From NCBI GenBank assembly GCA_964369405.1, contig CAYJGB010000005.1, positions 1 to 64,000 on the forward strand: a stretch of 64,000 nt of DNA. Direction: 5' to 3'. The notes under the pieces were generated by a model, which made no database searches, was not told where the DNA came from, and worked only from the letters and a program-made list of their open reading frames with translations. The DNA comes from CAYJFG01 sp964369405. GTDB lineage: Bacteria; Bacillota; Clostridia; Oscillospirales; Acutalibacteraceae. The stretch's first letter is position 1. Each line of letters begins with the position of its first letter. The translations under genes and the position numbers were made by a program. This document shows, in pieces, positions 1-9,378 of the stretch.

Positions 1-912
1 AAAAGAGAGCAAGAAAGACTTGCTAAAATAGAAGCAGAGAAAAAAGAACGCATTAAAAGAGAGAGTAACGAACTTTTAGAAGCCAGTAGAAGGAAATTAA
101 GAGAAAACACAAAAAATTCTAATATAAAACCAGATGGCAACATTACAGGAATTGATAATAGTAATAAAAAACGAGTTGTAAAAAAATGTATCAGTACAGC
201 TTGTGCTGTTAAATGTGATGACGAGTCAAGTATAAATTTATCAAAAGAGAATGTAATATCAACAAAAGATAACGAAACGTACAAGGTTACTTATAAAACT
301 TACGAAAAAGAAGTATACTTAGATGATGATGCGTATGAATATTTAGTCACTGGAGAGAAAAGCAGTATAATACCTAGAGAACGTGGTTCTATAGTTGTAT
401 ATTTCGATTGGCTAAAAGCTATTGTTGGTTCATTTGCTGTAATAACTTTAGTTTTATTATTTCTATTTAGAATAGTAACAGTTGATGGTGCTTCTATGCA
501 AAACACATTAGAAGATAATGATAGATTAATTGTTACAAATTTTATGTATCAGCCAGAAAATGGTGACGTTGTAATAATAAGTCATGGACAAGAGTACAAA
601 GAACCAGTTGTAAAAAGAGTTATTGCAACACAGGGACAAACAATCAAAATTGATTACGATAAAGATGTAGTAACTGTAGACGGAACAATAATTGACGAAC
701 CTTATATAAAAGAAAAAGATTTGATATTAGGGCTTGAAGATATAAATAACTCTGTAGAAGTACCAGAAGGAATGGTGTTTGTAATGGGTGATAACAGAAA
801 TAATTCACTTGATAGCCGTTCAAAAGAAATTGGACTTATACCAATTGATGATGTAATTGGAAAAGTAGAATGTATTATATTTCCTTTTGACAGAATACAA
901 ATGGTTGAATAA
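1..912 (+). CDS. lepB: Signal peptidase I, first of three tandem copies (5' truncated)
   Basis: Membrane serine protease that removes signal peptides from exported proteins. The reading frame is open from base 1, so the true start lies outside the window. The visible part begins with a Lys/Glu-rich cytoplasmic stretch, then one membrane helix (about 409-480). The catalytic serine is in VDGASM (codon 493-495) and the general-base lysine in VVKRVIA (codon 613-615). The C-terminal GDNRNNSLDSR box is typical of the family. The long cytoplasmic N-terminus resembles that of the third copy. The next copy follows after 25 bases, so the three are probably cotranscribed. Confidence 0.93.
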   Translation, partial: KREQERLAKIEAEKKERIKRESNELLEASRRKLRENTKNSNIKPDGNITGIDNSNKKRVVKKCISTACAVKCDDESSINLSKENVISTKDNETYKVTYKTYEKEVYLDDDAYEYLVTGEKSSIIPRERGSIVVYFDWLKAIVGSFAVITLVLLFLFRIVTVDGASMQNTLEDNDRLIVTNFMYQPENGDVVIISHGQEYKEPVVKRVIATQGQTIKIDYDKDVVTVDGTIIDEPYIKEKDLILGLEDINNSVEVPEGMVFVMGDNRNNSLDSRSKEIGLIPIDDVIGKVECIIFPFDRIQMVE

Positions 913-937
913 TTATTAACAAGTAAAGGTAGAGTCT

Positions 938-1537
938 ATGAGTGAAAATAAAAAAATCAATATAGATAAATATAAGGATAAAAAAGTTTTAATTCCCAAA
1001 AAATCAGGTGCTATGTTTGTGCTTTTTGATTGGCTTAAAACATTATTACCGTTAATAGGTGTTGCATTTATTATTAGTACATTTTTCGTTAGAATAAGTA
1101 CAGTAAATGGTTTATCAATGGCACAAACTCTACATGATGAAGATAGATTGGTTATGACTAATTACTATGTTTCACAACCTGAGTATGGAGACATAGTTAT
1201 AATAAGCCATGGACAACATTTACAAGAACCTATAGTAAAAAGAGTTATAGCGACTCAAGGACAAAAAATAGATATAGATTATGATAAAAACGTTGTTTAT
1301 ATTGATGATAAACCTATTGATGAACCTTATATAAACGAGCAGGATTTAATAGATTTTGGGTTTGATAATAATAACATAGTAGTACCAGAAGATATGATTT
1401 TTGTTATGGGTGATAATAGAAACAATTCGTTAGATAGTCGCTCAGAAGATGTAGGGTTAATACCTGTAAGTGATGTTATAGGAAAAGCAGAAGTTATATT
1501 TTATCCGTTAGATAGAATACAATATTTATATGATTAA
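938..1537 (+). CDS. lepB: Signal peptidase I, second tandem copy
   Basis: A 199-residue type I signal peptidase of ordinary length. It has a short basic N-terminus, one membrane helix at about residues 28-50, catalytic Ser60 in NGLSM, catalytic Lys101 in IVKRVIA, and the GDNRNNSLDSR box near residue 160. It lacks the long cytoplasmic extension of the flanking copies. All active-site residues are present, so it should be functional. It closely resembles both neighbours, pointing to local duplication followed by divergence. Confidence 0.95.
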   Translation: MSENKKINIDKYKDKKVLIPKKSGAMFVLFDWLKTLLPLIGVAFIISTFFVRISTVNGLSMAQTLHDEDRLVMTNYYVSQPEYGDIVIISHGQHLQEPIVKRVIATQGQKIDIDYDKNVVYIDDKPIDEPYINEQDLIDFGFDNNNIVVPEDMIFVMGDNRNNSLDSRSEDVGLIPVSDVIGKAEVIFYPLDRIQYLYD

Positions 1538-1585
1538 CCATACTGTTGATGGTTGAATAAAATAATTTGAAAGATTGATGATTAT

Positions 1586-2629
1586 ATGAGTGAAGAGGAA
1601 AAAAGAAAGCAGAACAACTATTTTGATTTTGAAGACGAAGAAAATTTGATTTACAGTAGCAGTGATAGTAATAGAGATTTTAATACTCAAAATAGGGGTG
1701 TTAATCAAGATGATACTTACGAATTAATATCAAATAGCAAATCTACAATTGCTGATAATAGTTATGGTGAAAAAACTAATAATCAAAAAGAACGTTCAAA
1801 CATTGAATCGGAAATTGATAAAATAATAGAAGACAATCACTCTAAAGATGTGTCTGCTTCAGAAGATAAAAAGGTACCTAAAAATTACGTGTATTCAGCG
1901 TATGTTAAAAAAATTGAAGATGACGATTTTACTCTTGAAAGCAACGAATACAGAAAAGAAGAAATATTTACTACAAGTGACAATGAAAAATATAAAATCA
2001 TTTATACAGCAGAAGAAAGTAAAGAAAAAATAGATTATAAAAAATACCAACTAAACAAAAAAAGAGAAGAATTTTTGGAAAAAATCAAACCTAAAGTAGT
2101 TGGGTATCAAACTGTTGCATTTGAATTTCTAAAATCTATATTACCTGCTTTAAGTATAGTTGTATTAGTGTTGATATTTATTGTTAGAATTTCTTTTGTA
2201 GATGGAAAATCAATGGAGAATACATTACAAGATAATGATGTTTTAATAGTTACAAATTTTCTCTACGATGCACAAATAGGAGATGTAGTAACAGTTAGTC
2301 ATGGTCAAGAGTATGAAGAGGCTATAGTTAAAAGAGTAATTGCAACAGAAGGTCAAAGCGTTAAAATAGACTATGAAAACGATACAGTTGCAGTTGACGG
2401 AATTGTTATTGATGAACCATATATAAAAGAGGTTGATATGGTTAAAAGCACAAACGATGTTATAGATTTTATAGTTGTACCAGAAGATATGATTTTTGTA
2501 ATGGGTGACAATAGAAATAATTCATCTGACAGCCGTTCAAAAGAGATTGGACTTATAAATGTTGATGATGTAATTGGTAAAGCTCAATGTGTAGTTTTTC
2601 CGTTTAATAGAATACAATATTTGTACTAA
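1586..2629 (+). CDS. lepB: Signal peptidase I, third tandem copy with long cytoplasmic N-terminus
   Basis: A 347-residue type I signal peptidase. About 170 hydrophilic, Asp/Glu/Lys-rich residues precede the membrane helix (about residues 178-200). Catalytic Ser209 lies in DGKSM and Lys249 in AIVKRVIA; the GDNRNNSSDSR box is near residue 310. The catalytic domain closely matches the two upstream copies. The extension has no domain I recognise and is probably disordered. It could anchor partners or regulate the enzyme, but that is inference. The gene starts at an ATG 48 bases after the second copy. Confidence 0.94.
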   Translation: MSEEEKRKQNNYFDFEDEENLIYSSSDSNRDFNTQNRGVNQDDTYELISNSKSTIADNSYGEKTNNQKERSNIESEIDKIIEDNHSKDVSASEDKKVPKNYVYSAYVKKIEDDDFTLESNEYRKEEIFTTSDNEKYKIIYTAEESKEKIDYKKYQLNKKREEFLEKIKPKVVGYQTVAFEFLKSILPALSIVVLVLIFIVRISFVDGKSMENTLQDNDVLIVTNFLYDAQIGDVVTVSHGQEYEEAIVKRVIATEGQSVKIDYENDTVAVDGIVIDEPYIKEVDMVKSTNDVIDFIVVPEDMIFVMGDNRNNSSDSRSKEIGLINVDDVIGKAQCVVFPFNRIQYLY

Positions 2630-2650
2630 TTAAAATTAAGTATATAAATC

Positions 2651-2680
2651 TAATGGATACGCATACAGGTGTATCCATTA
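2651..2680 (+). terminator. Hairpin between lepB3 and rbgA
   Basis: A perfect 10-bp inverted repeat (TAATGGATAC / GTATCCATTA) with a 10-base loop. Only a weak T-rich run follows, so it may be a leaky terminator or an RNA-processing stem rather than a full stop. Confidence 0.45.
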
Positions 2681-2705
2681 TGTTATGAAAAAGAGGTTTT
2701 AAGTT

Positions 2706-3587
2706 ATGGGTAAAGAACAAGCACAAACTATTCAATGGTTTCCTGGTCATATGACTAAAACTAGAAGACAGATTGAAGCTAATTTAAAATATGTAGATGC
2801 TGTCGCAGAAATTATTGATGCTCGTGTACCACTTAGCAGTAGAAATCCAGATTTAGATAAGATAATACAAAGTAAACCACGTATTATACTTTTAAACAAG
2901 TGCGATATGGCAGATTCAAAGGTTACAGCACTATGGGTAGAATACTTTAAAAAACAAGGCATTAATAGTGTTGTTTTAGATTGTAAAACAGGTAAAGGTA
3001 TAAATAATTTTATACCAGCAGTTAAAGAATTGTTGTCAGATAAACTGAAAAAATGGCAAGATAAAGGCATGATAAATCCAACTATTAAAGTAATGGTTGT
3101 AGGAATACCAAATGTAGGTAAATCTTCATTTATTAATAAAATGGCTAAAAAAGATAGAGCGAAAGCCGAAGATAGACCAGGAGTTACTAGAGGTAATCAA
3201 TGGTTTTCAGTAGGTAATAATTTTGATATATTAGATACACCAGGTGTGTTATGGCCTAAATTTGATGACCCTACAGTGGGTGAAAAACTAGCTTTTACAG
3301 GAGCAGTTAAAGACCAAATTATGGATATTGAACTATTAGCAGTAAGATTGTTAGAAGTATTAAAGCAACGACCTACAACTGGATTTATAACAAGATTTAA
3401 GCTAGAAGGCGTAGATTTATCAGAGTACGAACCTTACGATTTACTTGAACTTATCGGCAAAAAAAGAGGTATGCTTATGTCTGGTGGTCATATTGATACA
3501 CTAAGAGCCTCAAATGTATTACTTGATGAGTATAGAGGAGCAAAACTAGGATTAATTTCGCTTGAAAGTCCACCACTAGGAGTTTGA
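2706..3587 (+). CDS. rbgA: Ribosome biogenesis GTPase RbgA (YlqF)
   Basis: A 293-residue circularly permuted GTPase needed for late assembly of the 50S subunit. It opens with WFPGHMTKTRRQI, the family signature. The G4 motif (LNKCD, about residue 63) precedes the G1 P-loop (GIPNVGKSS, about residue 135), which is the permuted order expected for YlqF. DTPGV (G3) follows near residue 178. An AGAGG ribosome site lies 9 bases before the ATG. The neighbours lepB, rbgA and rnhB form a common Firmicutes grouping. Confidence 0.95.
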   Translation: MGKEQAQTIQWFPGHMTKTRRQIEANLKYVDAVAEIIDARVPLSSRNPDLDKIIQSKPRIILLNKCDMADSKVTALWVEYFKKQGINSVVLDCKTGKGINNFIPAVKELLSDKLKKWQDKGMINPTIKVMVVGIPNVGKSSFINKMAKKDRAKAEDRPGVTRGNQWFSVGNNFDILDTPGVLWPKFDDPTVGEKLAFTGAVKDQIMDIELLAVRLLEVLKQRPTTGFITRFKLEGVDLSEYEPYDLLELIGKKRGMLMSGGHIDTLRASNVLLDEYRGAKLGLISLESPPLGV

Positions 3588-3589
3588 TT

Positions 3590-4204
3590 ATGGATAAGAT
3601 AGATATGTTAAAGTATGAAAATGAGCTTTATAGCAATGGGTTTAATGTAATATGTGGAGTTGATGAAGCAGGTAGAGGACCACTTGCAGGACCTGTATGT
3701 GCAGCAGCAGTAGTGCTTGAAAAAGGACAAATTATAGAAGGTGTTAACGACTCTAAAAAATTATCAGAGAAAAAAAGAGAAAAACTATACGATGTTATAA
3801 TTAAAGAAGCGAAAGCATTTAGTATAGCATTTGCATCAGTAGACGAGATAGAAGAAATCAACATATTAAACGCTACAATGCTAGCTATGAAAAGAGCAAT
3901 AGAAAGTTTACATATAAAGCCAGATTTTGCACTTATAGATGGAAATAAATCTCCTAATACAGATATTACATCAGCAACTGTTATAAAAGGAGATAGCTTA
4001 TCTATGTCTATAGCAGCAGCATCAATATTAGCCAAAGTCACAAGGGACAAACTTCTTTTAGAATATGATGAAAAATATCCTGAATATGAATTTAAAAGAC
4101 ATAAGGGATATGGAACAAAACTTCATATTGAAAAAATACATGAATATGGAGTTTGTGAAATTCATAGAAAATCATTTTTAAAGAAGATACTAAATAATGA
4201 CTAA
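3590..4204 (+). CDS. rnhB: Ribonuclease HII
   Basis: Cuts RNA in RNA/DNA hybrids, including single ribonucleotides in DNA. A 204-residue protein with the DEAGRGPLAGP signature near residue 24 holding two catalytic acidic residues. Further conserved segments are NDSKKLS and, near residue 120, LIDGNK. I prefer ATG 3590 over a TTG six bases earlier because AGGAG (3578-3582) is correctly spaced to it. The gene starts 2 bases after rbgA and its end overlaps yraN. Confidence 0.95.
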   Translation: MDKIDMLKYENELYSNGFNVICGVDEAGRGPLAGPVCAAAVVLEKGQIIEGVNDSKKLSEKKREKLYDVIIKEAKAFSIAFASVDEIEEINILNATMLAMKRAIESLHIKPDFALIDGNKSPNTDITSATVIKGDSLSMSIAAASILAKVTRDKLLLEYDEKYPEYEFKRHKGYGTKLHIEKIHEYGVCEIHRKSFLKKILNND

Positions 4205-4556
4205 CAAAGAGTTTGGGGCATTTGGCGAAGATTTTATAGAAAAACATCTTATTAAAAACAGGTGTGAAATTGTTAAGAGAAATTATTATACGAGATATGG
4301 CGAAATAGATATAATAGCAAAAAATAGTAAATATATATTATTTGTAGAAGTTAAAACAAGAAGTGAGACATCAAAAATTAGACCGAGTGAGTCAGTAGGA
4401 TATAAAAAGCAAGAAAAAATGAGAATAACAGCACAAATATTTTTAAATGAGATAAAAAATAAAACGTTACAGCCAAGGTTTGATGTAGCAGAACTAATAA
4501 TAAATCATAAAACATTAGAAATAATAAGTTTAAACTATATTAAGAATGCATTTTAA
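4197..4556 (+). CDS. YraN/UPF0102 family putative endonuclease-like protein
   Basis: A 119-residue protein of the YraN family, which has a restriction-endonuclease-like fold. It starts MTNKEFGAFGEDFIEKHL. The core holds YGEIDIIA and FVEVKTR, corresponding to the D...ExK active-site pattern. It overlaps the end of rnhB by 8 bases, a common pairing. The cellular role is poorly known; a DNA processing role is inferred from the fold only. Confidence 0.88.
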   Translation: MTNKEFGAFGEDFIEKHLIKNRCEIVKRNYYTRYGEIDIIAKNSKYILFVEVKTRSETSKIRPSESVGYKKQEKMRITAQIFLNEIKNKTLQPRFDVAELIINHKTLEIISLNYIKNAF

Positions 4557-4567
4557 GGAGATTTATT

Positions 4568-5515
4568 ATGAGATTTTTTGATTTGCACTGCGATACACTT
4601 TACAAAGCGTTAAATGAGAATAATAAAATATATAACAATAATTACGACATTTCACTTGAAAAAGGTGAAATGTTTTTATCGTGGTTTCAGTGTATGGCGA
4701 TATGGGTACCTGATGATATAAATTCTAAGTATGCATTTGAGCATATTGTAAAAGCAAATATTTTACTTGAAAGACAGATAAACGAATTTAATAAGATAAG
4801 TGATAAAAAAGCTCATAAAATAACTGACTTTAAAGAATTAAATAATATTAACAATTCTAATAAAATAGGTATTATTTTTACTGTTGAGGGTGGTAAAGGA
4901 ATAGTAGGAGATTTAACAAATATAAAAAAACTTAAAGATATGAATGTTAAAATTATGACACTTACTTGGAATTTAGAAAATGAAATTGGTACAGGTTGCT
5001 TATCTAAAGAGAAATATGGTATAACAAACTTTGGTAGAAAAGTTATAAAAGAGATGGAAAAAAATAAAATTATAGTCGATATATCTCATGCAAGTCAAAG
5101 ACTATTTTATGATGTTGTAAATTTAAGTACAAAACCTATTGTTGCAACTCATTCAAATTCTAAAACTATATGTGATGTGCCTAGAAACTTAACAGATGAG
5201 CAATTTAAAATCATTTGTGATAAAAAAGGTATAGTAGGGCTTAATTTTGTTCCAGAATTTATAAATGACAAGGCAAATAGCAAAAGAGCAGATTTAATTA
5301 AACATTGTGAACACTTCTTAAGCTTAGGAGGAGAAGATAATTTATCTATTGGTAGTGACTTTGACGGTGCTGTAATGCAAAATGAGCTTAGCTCAATTGA
5401 AAAAATATATCCATTATATAACGATTTTCTTAGACTTAATTACTCTGATGTACTTTTAGAAAAAATATTTTTTAGTAATGCATATAATTTTTGTGAAAAC
5501 TTTGACAATTGTTAA
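4568..5515 (+). CDS. Membrane dipeptidase-family (M19) zinc peptidase
   Basis: A 315-residue homologue of renal dipeptidase, which hydrolyses dipeptides at a binuclear zinc centre. The N-terminal FDLHCDT holds the first metal ligands. EGG (about residue 104), DISHAS (about 174), THSNSK (about 194) and GSDFDG (about 262) match later metal and substrate segments. A ribosome site (AAGGAG) lies 8 bases before the ATG. No signal peptide is visible, so it is probably cytoplasmic and may recycle peptides. Confidence 0.9.
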   Translation: MRFFDLHCDTLYKALNENNKIYNNNYDISLEKGEMFLSWFQCMAIWVPDDINSKYAFEHIVKANILLERQINEFNKISDKKAHKITDFKELNNINNSNKIGIIFTVEGGKGIVGDLTNIKKLKDMNVKIMTLTWNLENEIGTGCLSKEKYGITNFGRKVIKEMEKNKIIVDISHASQRLFYDVVNLSTKPIVATHSNSKTICDVPRNLTDEQFKIICDKKGIVGLNFVPEFINDKANSKRADLIKHCEHFLSLGGEDNLSIGSDFDGAVMQNELSSIEKIYPLYNDFLRLNYSDVLLEKIFFSNAYNFCENFDNC

Positions 5516-5594
5516 AAAATGATATAGAATATACTTTGAAGTTAAATGAATTGAAATATTATGTTTACTTATTTGAAAGGAATGTATTAAAATT

Positions 5595-7100
5595 ATGATG
5601 TATAACAGTACTACTGATAAAAATGTATCAGTATTATCAGCTCAAGCAATAGCACAAGGTATTTCAAAAGATGGTGGTCTATTTGTACCACAGGAAATCC
5701 CAACATACTCTTTAGAAGATATTAAAAATATGCTAACTATGTCTTATAACGACAGAGCTAAAAAAATAGTTGCAGACTTTTTAACAGACTTTACTACTCA
5801 AGAAGTTAATGATTGTGTAGATAAAGCATATACATCAGATAAATTTGGTTGTGACAATCCAGCACCTTTAGTTTCTTTTAAAAACAACGATGTTGATATA
5901 AATATGCTAGAACTTTGGCATGGTCCTACTTGTGCTTTTAAAGATATGGCACTTCAAATTTTGCCTCATTTTCTAACAAAAGCATTAGATAAAACTTATA
6001 AAGATAAAGAAGCTGTTATCTTAGTTGCTACTTCTGGAGATACTGGAAAAGCAGCCTTAGAGGGTTTTAAAGATGTTAACGGAACTAAAATAATTGTATT
6101 CTATCCAGAAAACGGCGTAAGTCCTATGCAAAAACATCAAATGAACACTCAAAGTGGCGATAATGTCAATGTTTGTGCTATTGAGGGTAACTTTGATGAT
6201 GCTCAAACTGGTGTTAAAAAAATCTTTACAACAAATGAAATTATTGATAAATTAACTCAAAATAATATGCTTTTCTCAAGTGCTAACTCTATTAACTGGG
6301 GTAGACTTCTACCTCAAATAGTTTATTATTTCTCTGCTTACTTAGATATGGTTAACTCAAATAAAGTAGAATTTGGCGAGAAAATTAATGTTGTAGTTCC
6401 TACTGGAAACTTCGGTAATATTCTTGCAGCTTATTATGCATCAGTTATGGGTGTTCCAATAAATAAATTTGTTTGTGCATCTAATGCAAACAATGTTTTA
6501 ACTGATTTTATTAAAACTGGTGAATATAATAAATTAAGAGATTTTCATACTACTTCTTCACCTTCAATGGATATTTTAGTGTCTAGTAATTTAGAAAGAC
6601 TTTTATATCATATATCAGGTGAAAAAGATACAGTTATTAAAGAGTATATGACTAAACTTAAAAATGATGGCAAATACACTGTTTCAAGCGAAGTGTTTGA
6701 GAAAATTTCAGCATTATTTTACGGTGGTTGCTGTAGCGATGTAGAAACATCAAATACTATAAAAGAACTTTTCGATAATAGCAACTATTTATGTGACACT
6801 CATACAGCAGTAGCTGTAAATGTATATAACCAATATTTAGCACAAACACAAGATAAAACACCTACAGTTATTGTGTCTACTGCTAGCCCATATAAATTCT
6901 CACATAGCGTTTTAGAAGCTATCGTTAGTGATAAGGAAATTCCAAACGATGAATTTGAAATAGTAAATAAATTATTTGAAGTTTCTAACACAGAAGTACC
7001 AAAACCACTATCAGACTTAAAAGGTAAAGAAGTTAGATTTAACAATTTAACATCTTCAAAGGATATGGAAGAGTATGTTTTAAAAACATTAGGTATCTAA
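5595..7100 (+). CDS. thrC: Threonine synthase
   Basis: PLP enzyme converting O-phosphohomoserine to threonine. The protein is 501 residues, the length of the bacterial long form. WHGPTCAFKDMALQ carries the PLP lysine. ATSGDTGKAALEGF is the phosphate-binding segment. The ORF opens with two adjacent ATG codons (5595 and 5598). No riboswitch or T-box fits in the short 79-base upstream gap. The phosphoesterase gene follows after 2 bases. Confidence 0.95.
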   Translation: MMYNSTTDKNVSVLSAQAIAQGISKDGGLFVPQEIPTYSLEDIKNMLTMSYNDRAKKIVADFLTDFTTQEVNDCVDKAYTSDKFGCDNPAPLVSFKNNDVDINMLELWHGPTCAFKDMALQILPHFLTKALDKTYKDKEAVILVATSGDTGKAALEGFKDVNGTKIIVFYPENGVSPMQKHQMNTQSGDNVNVCAIEGNFDDAQTGVKKIFTTNEIIDKLTQNNMLFSSANSINWGRLLPQIVYYFSAYLDMVNSNKVEFGEKINVVVPTGNFGNILAAYYASVMGVPINKFVCASNANNVLTDFIKTGEYNKLRDFHTTSSPSMDILVSSNLERLLYHISGEKDTVIKEYMTKLKNDGKYTVSSEVFEKISALFYGGCCSDVETSNTIKELFDNSNYLCDTHTAVAVNVYNQYLAQTQDKTPTVIVSTASPYKFSHSVLEAIVSDKEIPNDEFEIVNKLFEVSNTEVPKPLSDLKGKEVRFNNLTSSKDMEEYVLKTLGI

Positions 7101-7102
7101 GT

Positions 7103-7792
7103 ATGTCTTTATTTGTAATTGCAGATTTACATTTATCACTTTCAACAGACAAACCAATGGACGTATTTAACGGTTGGGACAATTATGTCGAAAGATTAAA
7201 AGAAAATTGGAACAAGATAGTTCGTGACACAGATACAGTAGTAATAGCTGGTGATATATCGTGGGCTATGAGAATTACAGAGATATACAACGACTTTAAT
7301 TTTATTCATAATTTACCGGGAAAAAAGATAATTTTAAAAGGTAATCATGACTACTGGTGGAACAGTAAATCAAAAATGGATAATTATATTAAAGAAAATA
7401 AATTAAATACTATTTCCTTTCTGTTTAATAATGCATATGCTGTTGAAGATTATGCAGTTTGTGGTACACGTGGTTGGTATTACGATGCAGAAACAGATGC
7501 AGATATGAAAGTTTTAAACAGGGAAGTAGGTAGGCTTAAAAAGTCTATAGAAGATGGATTGAAATTAAATCGAGAGCCTATAGTGTTTTTACATTATCCG
7601 CCAGTGTATGCAGATACACCTTGTAAAGAAATTTTAGATGTGATTACTGAATACAATATAAAAAAATGTTACTATGGACATATTCATGGTGGCAATGCGT
7701 CAAAAAGAGCACATACAGGTGATTATAATGGAATTAATTTACAATTAATAGCGTGTGACTATGTAAAATTCACACCAGTTTTAGTCAGATGA
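7103..7792 (+). CDS. Metallophosphoesterase family protein
   Basis: A 229-residue calcineurin-like phosphoesterase. Motifs run in order: ADLHLS (D-x-H metal ligands, about residue 8), AGDISWAM (GD, about 49), LKGNHDYWW (GNHD, about 78), FLHYPP (about 164) and YGHIHGG (GHxH, about 193). These are the full metal ligand set for a binuclear enzyme. The subgroup is soluble and of unknown substrate. It is tightly coupled to thrC, but no functional link is obvious. Confidence 0.9.
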   Translation: MSLFVIADLHLSLSTDKPMDVFNGWDNYVERLKENWNKIVRDTDTVVIAGDISWAMRITEIYNDFNFIHNLPGKKIILKGNHDYWWNSKSKMDNYIKENKLNTISFLFNNAYAVEDYAVCGTRGWYYDAETDADMKVLNREVGRLKKSIEDGLKLNREPIVFLHYPPVYADTPCKEILDVITEYNIKKCYYGHIHGGNASKRAHTGDYNGINLQLIACDYVKFTPVLVR

Positions 7793-7852
7793 AAAAAATA
7801 CAATTAATTTTTAATAATATAAAATTTAACTATAGAAAAATACGTAACTTTG

Positions 7853-7861
7853 TGTTATAAT
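7853..7861 (+). promoter_or_regulatory. Extended -10 promoter for tig
   Basis: TGTTATAAT, an extended -10 element, in the 209-base gap before trigger factor. No good -35 box is visible, which fits the extended type. The implied 5' UTR is about 130 bases and AT-rich, with a strong AGGAGG at 7988-7993. Confidence 0.55.
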
Positions 7862-8001
7862 GATAAAATATTTAGCTAATCAATAAAAGGCTACTATAAG
7901 TTGGCAGTTATATCATCAATTTAGTTATTATATGTTCCTATAGTTAATCAAAAAAATAATAAATAAAAATATTTTTATAAATATTTCAGGAGGAAATTAA
8001 A

Positions 8002-9282
8002 ATGAGTTTAAAAGCATCAAATAAGGTAGATACAAACAGATACGAGTTAGAAATCGAAGTGGACGCAGCTACTTTTGAAAAAGCAGTTCAAGCTGTTTAT
8101 AAAAAAGAAGTTAAAAAAATTAATATAGCTGGTTTCCGTAAAGGCAAAGCACCTAGACAAATTATCGAAAAAATGTATGGCACAGAAGTTTTTTACGAAG
8201 ATGCTATGCAAAATTTATATCCAAATGCATTAACAGAAGCAACTGTAGAAGCAGGGCTTAAATATGTTAATGATAAAGTAGATTTAGACGTTGTTAGCGT
8301 ATCAAAAGATGGTTTTATTTTTAAAGCAACAATCACAGTTGAGCCAGAAGTAGAAATTGAAAACTACTTAGGAATAGAAGTAGCTAAAAAAGATACAGAA
8401 GTAACTGATGAAGCTTTACAAGAAGAAATTGATAGAGTTTTAGAGCGTAACTCAAGATTAGTAGAAGTTACAGATAGAGCAGCACAAGACGGCGACAGTG
8501 TTGTAATTGACTTTGATGGTTATGTAGATGGAGTAGCTTTTGAAGGTGGAAAAGCTGAAAACTACACATTAGCATTAGGTAGTGGTAACTTTATACCAGG
8601 ATTTGAAGAACAAATAGTAGGACATAACATAGATGATGAGTTTACAATAGATGTTAACTTCCCAGAAGAGTACCAAGCAGAAGAATTAAAAGGCAAAGAA
8701 TCACAATTTAAAATTGTGTTACACGAAATTAAAGCAAAAGAGTTACCAGCTTTTGATGATGAGTTTGTAAAAGATGTAAGCGAAAAAGAAACAGTAGACG
8801 AGTACAAAGAAGAATTAAAAGAAGAGCTTTCTAAAAAATTACAAACAGAAGCAGAAAAAGACGAAGAAAACCAATTGTTAGAAAAACTAGCAGAATTATT
8901 ACAAGCTGAAATCCCAGAAGCAATGTATGAAAATACTATTAACGATATGATAAAAGAGTTCGATATGCGTATGCGTTCACAAGGTATGGATATGCAAACA
9001 TATATGCAATATATGGGAATGGACGAAAGTGGACTAAGAGCATCTTACAAACCACAAGCAGAGCAAAGAGTAAAATTACGCTTAGCATTAGAAAAAATAG
9101 CAGAAAAAGAAGCAATTGTACCTACAGAAGACGAAATTGAAGAAGAGTACAATACACTTGCAGAACAATATAAAATGGATGTATTAGTAGTTAAAAAAGC
9201 AATACAAGCAGAAGATTTATCAAAAGACATAGCAGTAGATAAAGCTATGAAACTAGTAAAAGAATCAGCTGTAGTAAAATAA
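8002..9282 (+). CDS. tig: Trigger factor
   Basis: Ribosome-bound chaperone and peptidyl-prolyl isomerase that meets nascent chains at the exit tunnel. The 426-residue length is standard. The N-terminal ribosome-docking domain has the GFRKGKAP signature near residue 46. The FKBP-type domain lies at about residues 150-245 (DGDSVVIDFDGYVDG onward). A helical, acidic C-terminal chaperone domain follows. It heads the tig-clpP-clpX-lon-engB cluster, which links folding to proteolysis. Confidence 0.97.
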   Translation: MSLKASNKVDTNRYELEIEVDAATFEKAVQAVYKKEVKKINIAGFRKGKAPRQIIEKMYGTEVFYEDAMQNLYPNALTEATVEAGLKYVNDKVDLDVVSVSKDGFIFKATITVEPEVEIENYLGIEVAKKDTEVTDEALQEEIDRVLERNSRLVEVTDRAAQDGDSVVIDFDGYVDGVAFEGGKAENYTLALGSGNFIPGFEEQIVGHNIDDEFTIDVNFPEEYQAEELKGKESQFKIVLHEIKAKELPAFDDEFVKDVSEKETVDEYKEELKEELSKKLQTEAEKDEENQLLEKLAELLQAEIPEAMYENTINDMIKEFDMRMRSQGMDMQTYMQYMGMDESGLRASYKPQAEQRVKLRLALEKIAEKEAIVPTEDEIEEEYNTLAEQYKMDVLVVKKAIQAEDLSKDIAVDKAMKLVKESAVVK

Positions 9283-9378
9283 AACGCATAAAAATATAAA
9301 AGTTTGAATATAATACATTTGTTTTGACTATAATTTTAACACAGTTAAAAAATATTAAGCGTAAAGGGAGAAATTATT

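Noticed and set aside
1..2629. Assembly artefact behind the three signal peptidase copies
   Set aside because: The copies differ throughout in sequence and N-terminal length, so they are true paralogues.
2747..3070. Reverse-strand ORFs inside rbgA, rnhB, tig, clpX, lon and others
   Set aside because: They lie wholly inside well-supported genes, lack ribosome sites and look like shadows of AT-rich coding sequence.
5516..5594. T-box or riboswitch before threonine synthase
   Set aside because: The gap is only 79 bases, with no specifier or antiterminator-like structure.
9324..9347. CtsR-like operator before clpP (TTTTGACTATAATTTTAAC)
   Set aside because: Only one half matches and the spacing is off by one base; no ctsR gene is in view.
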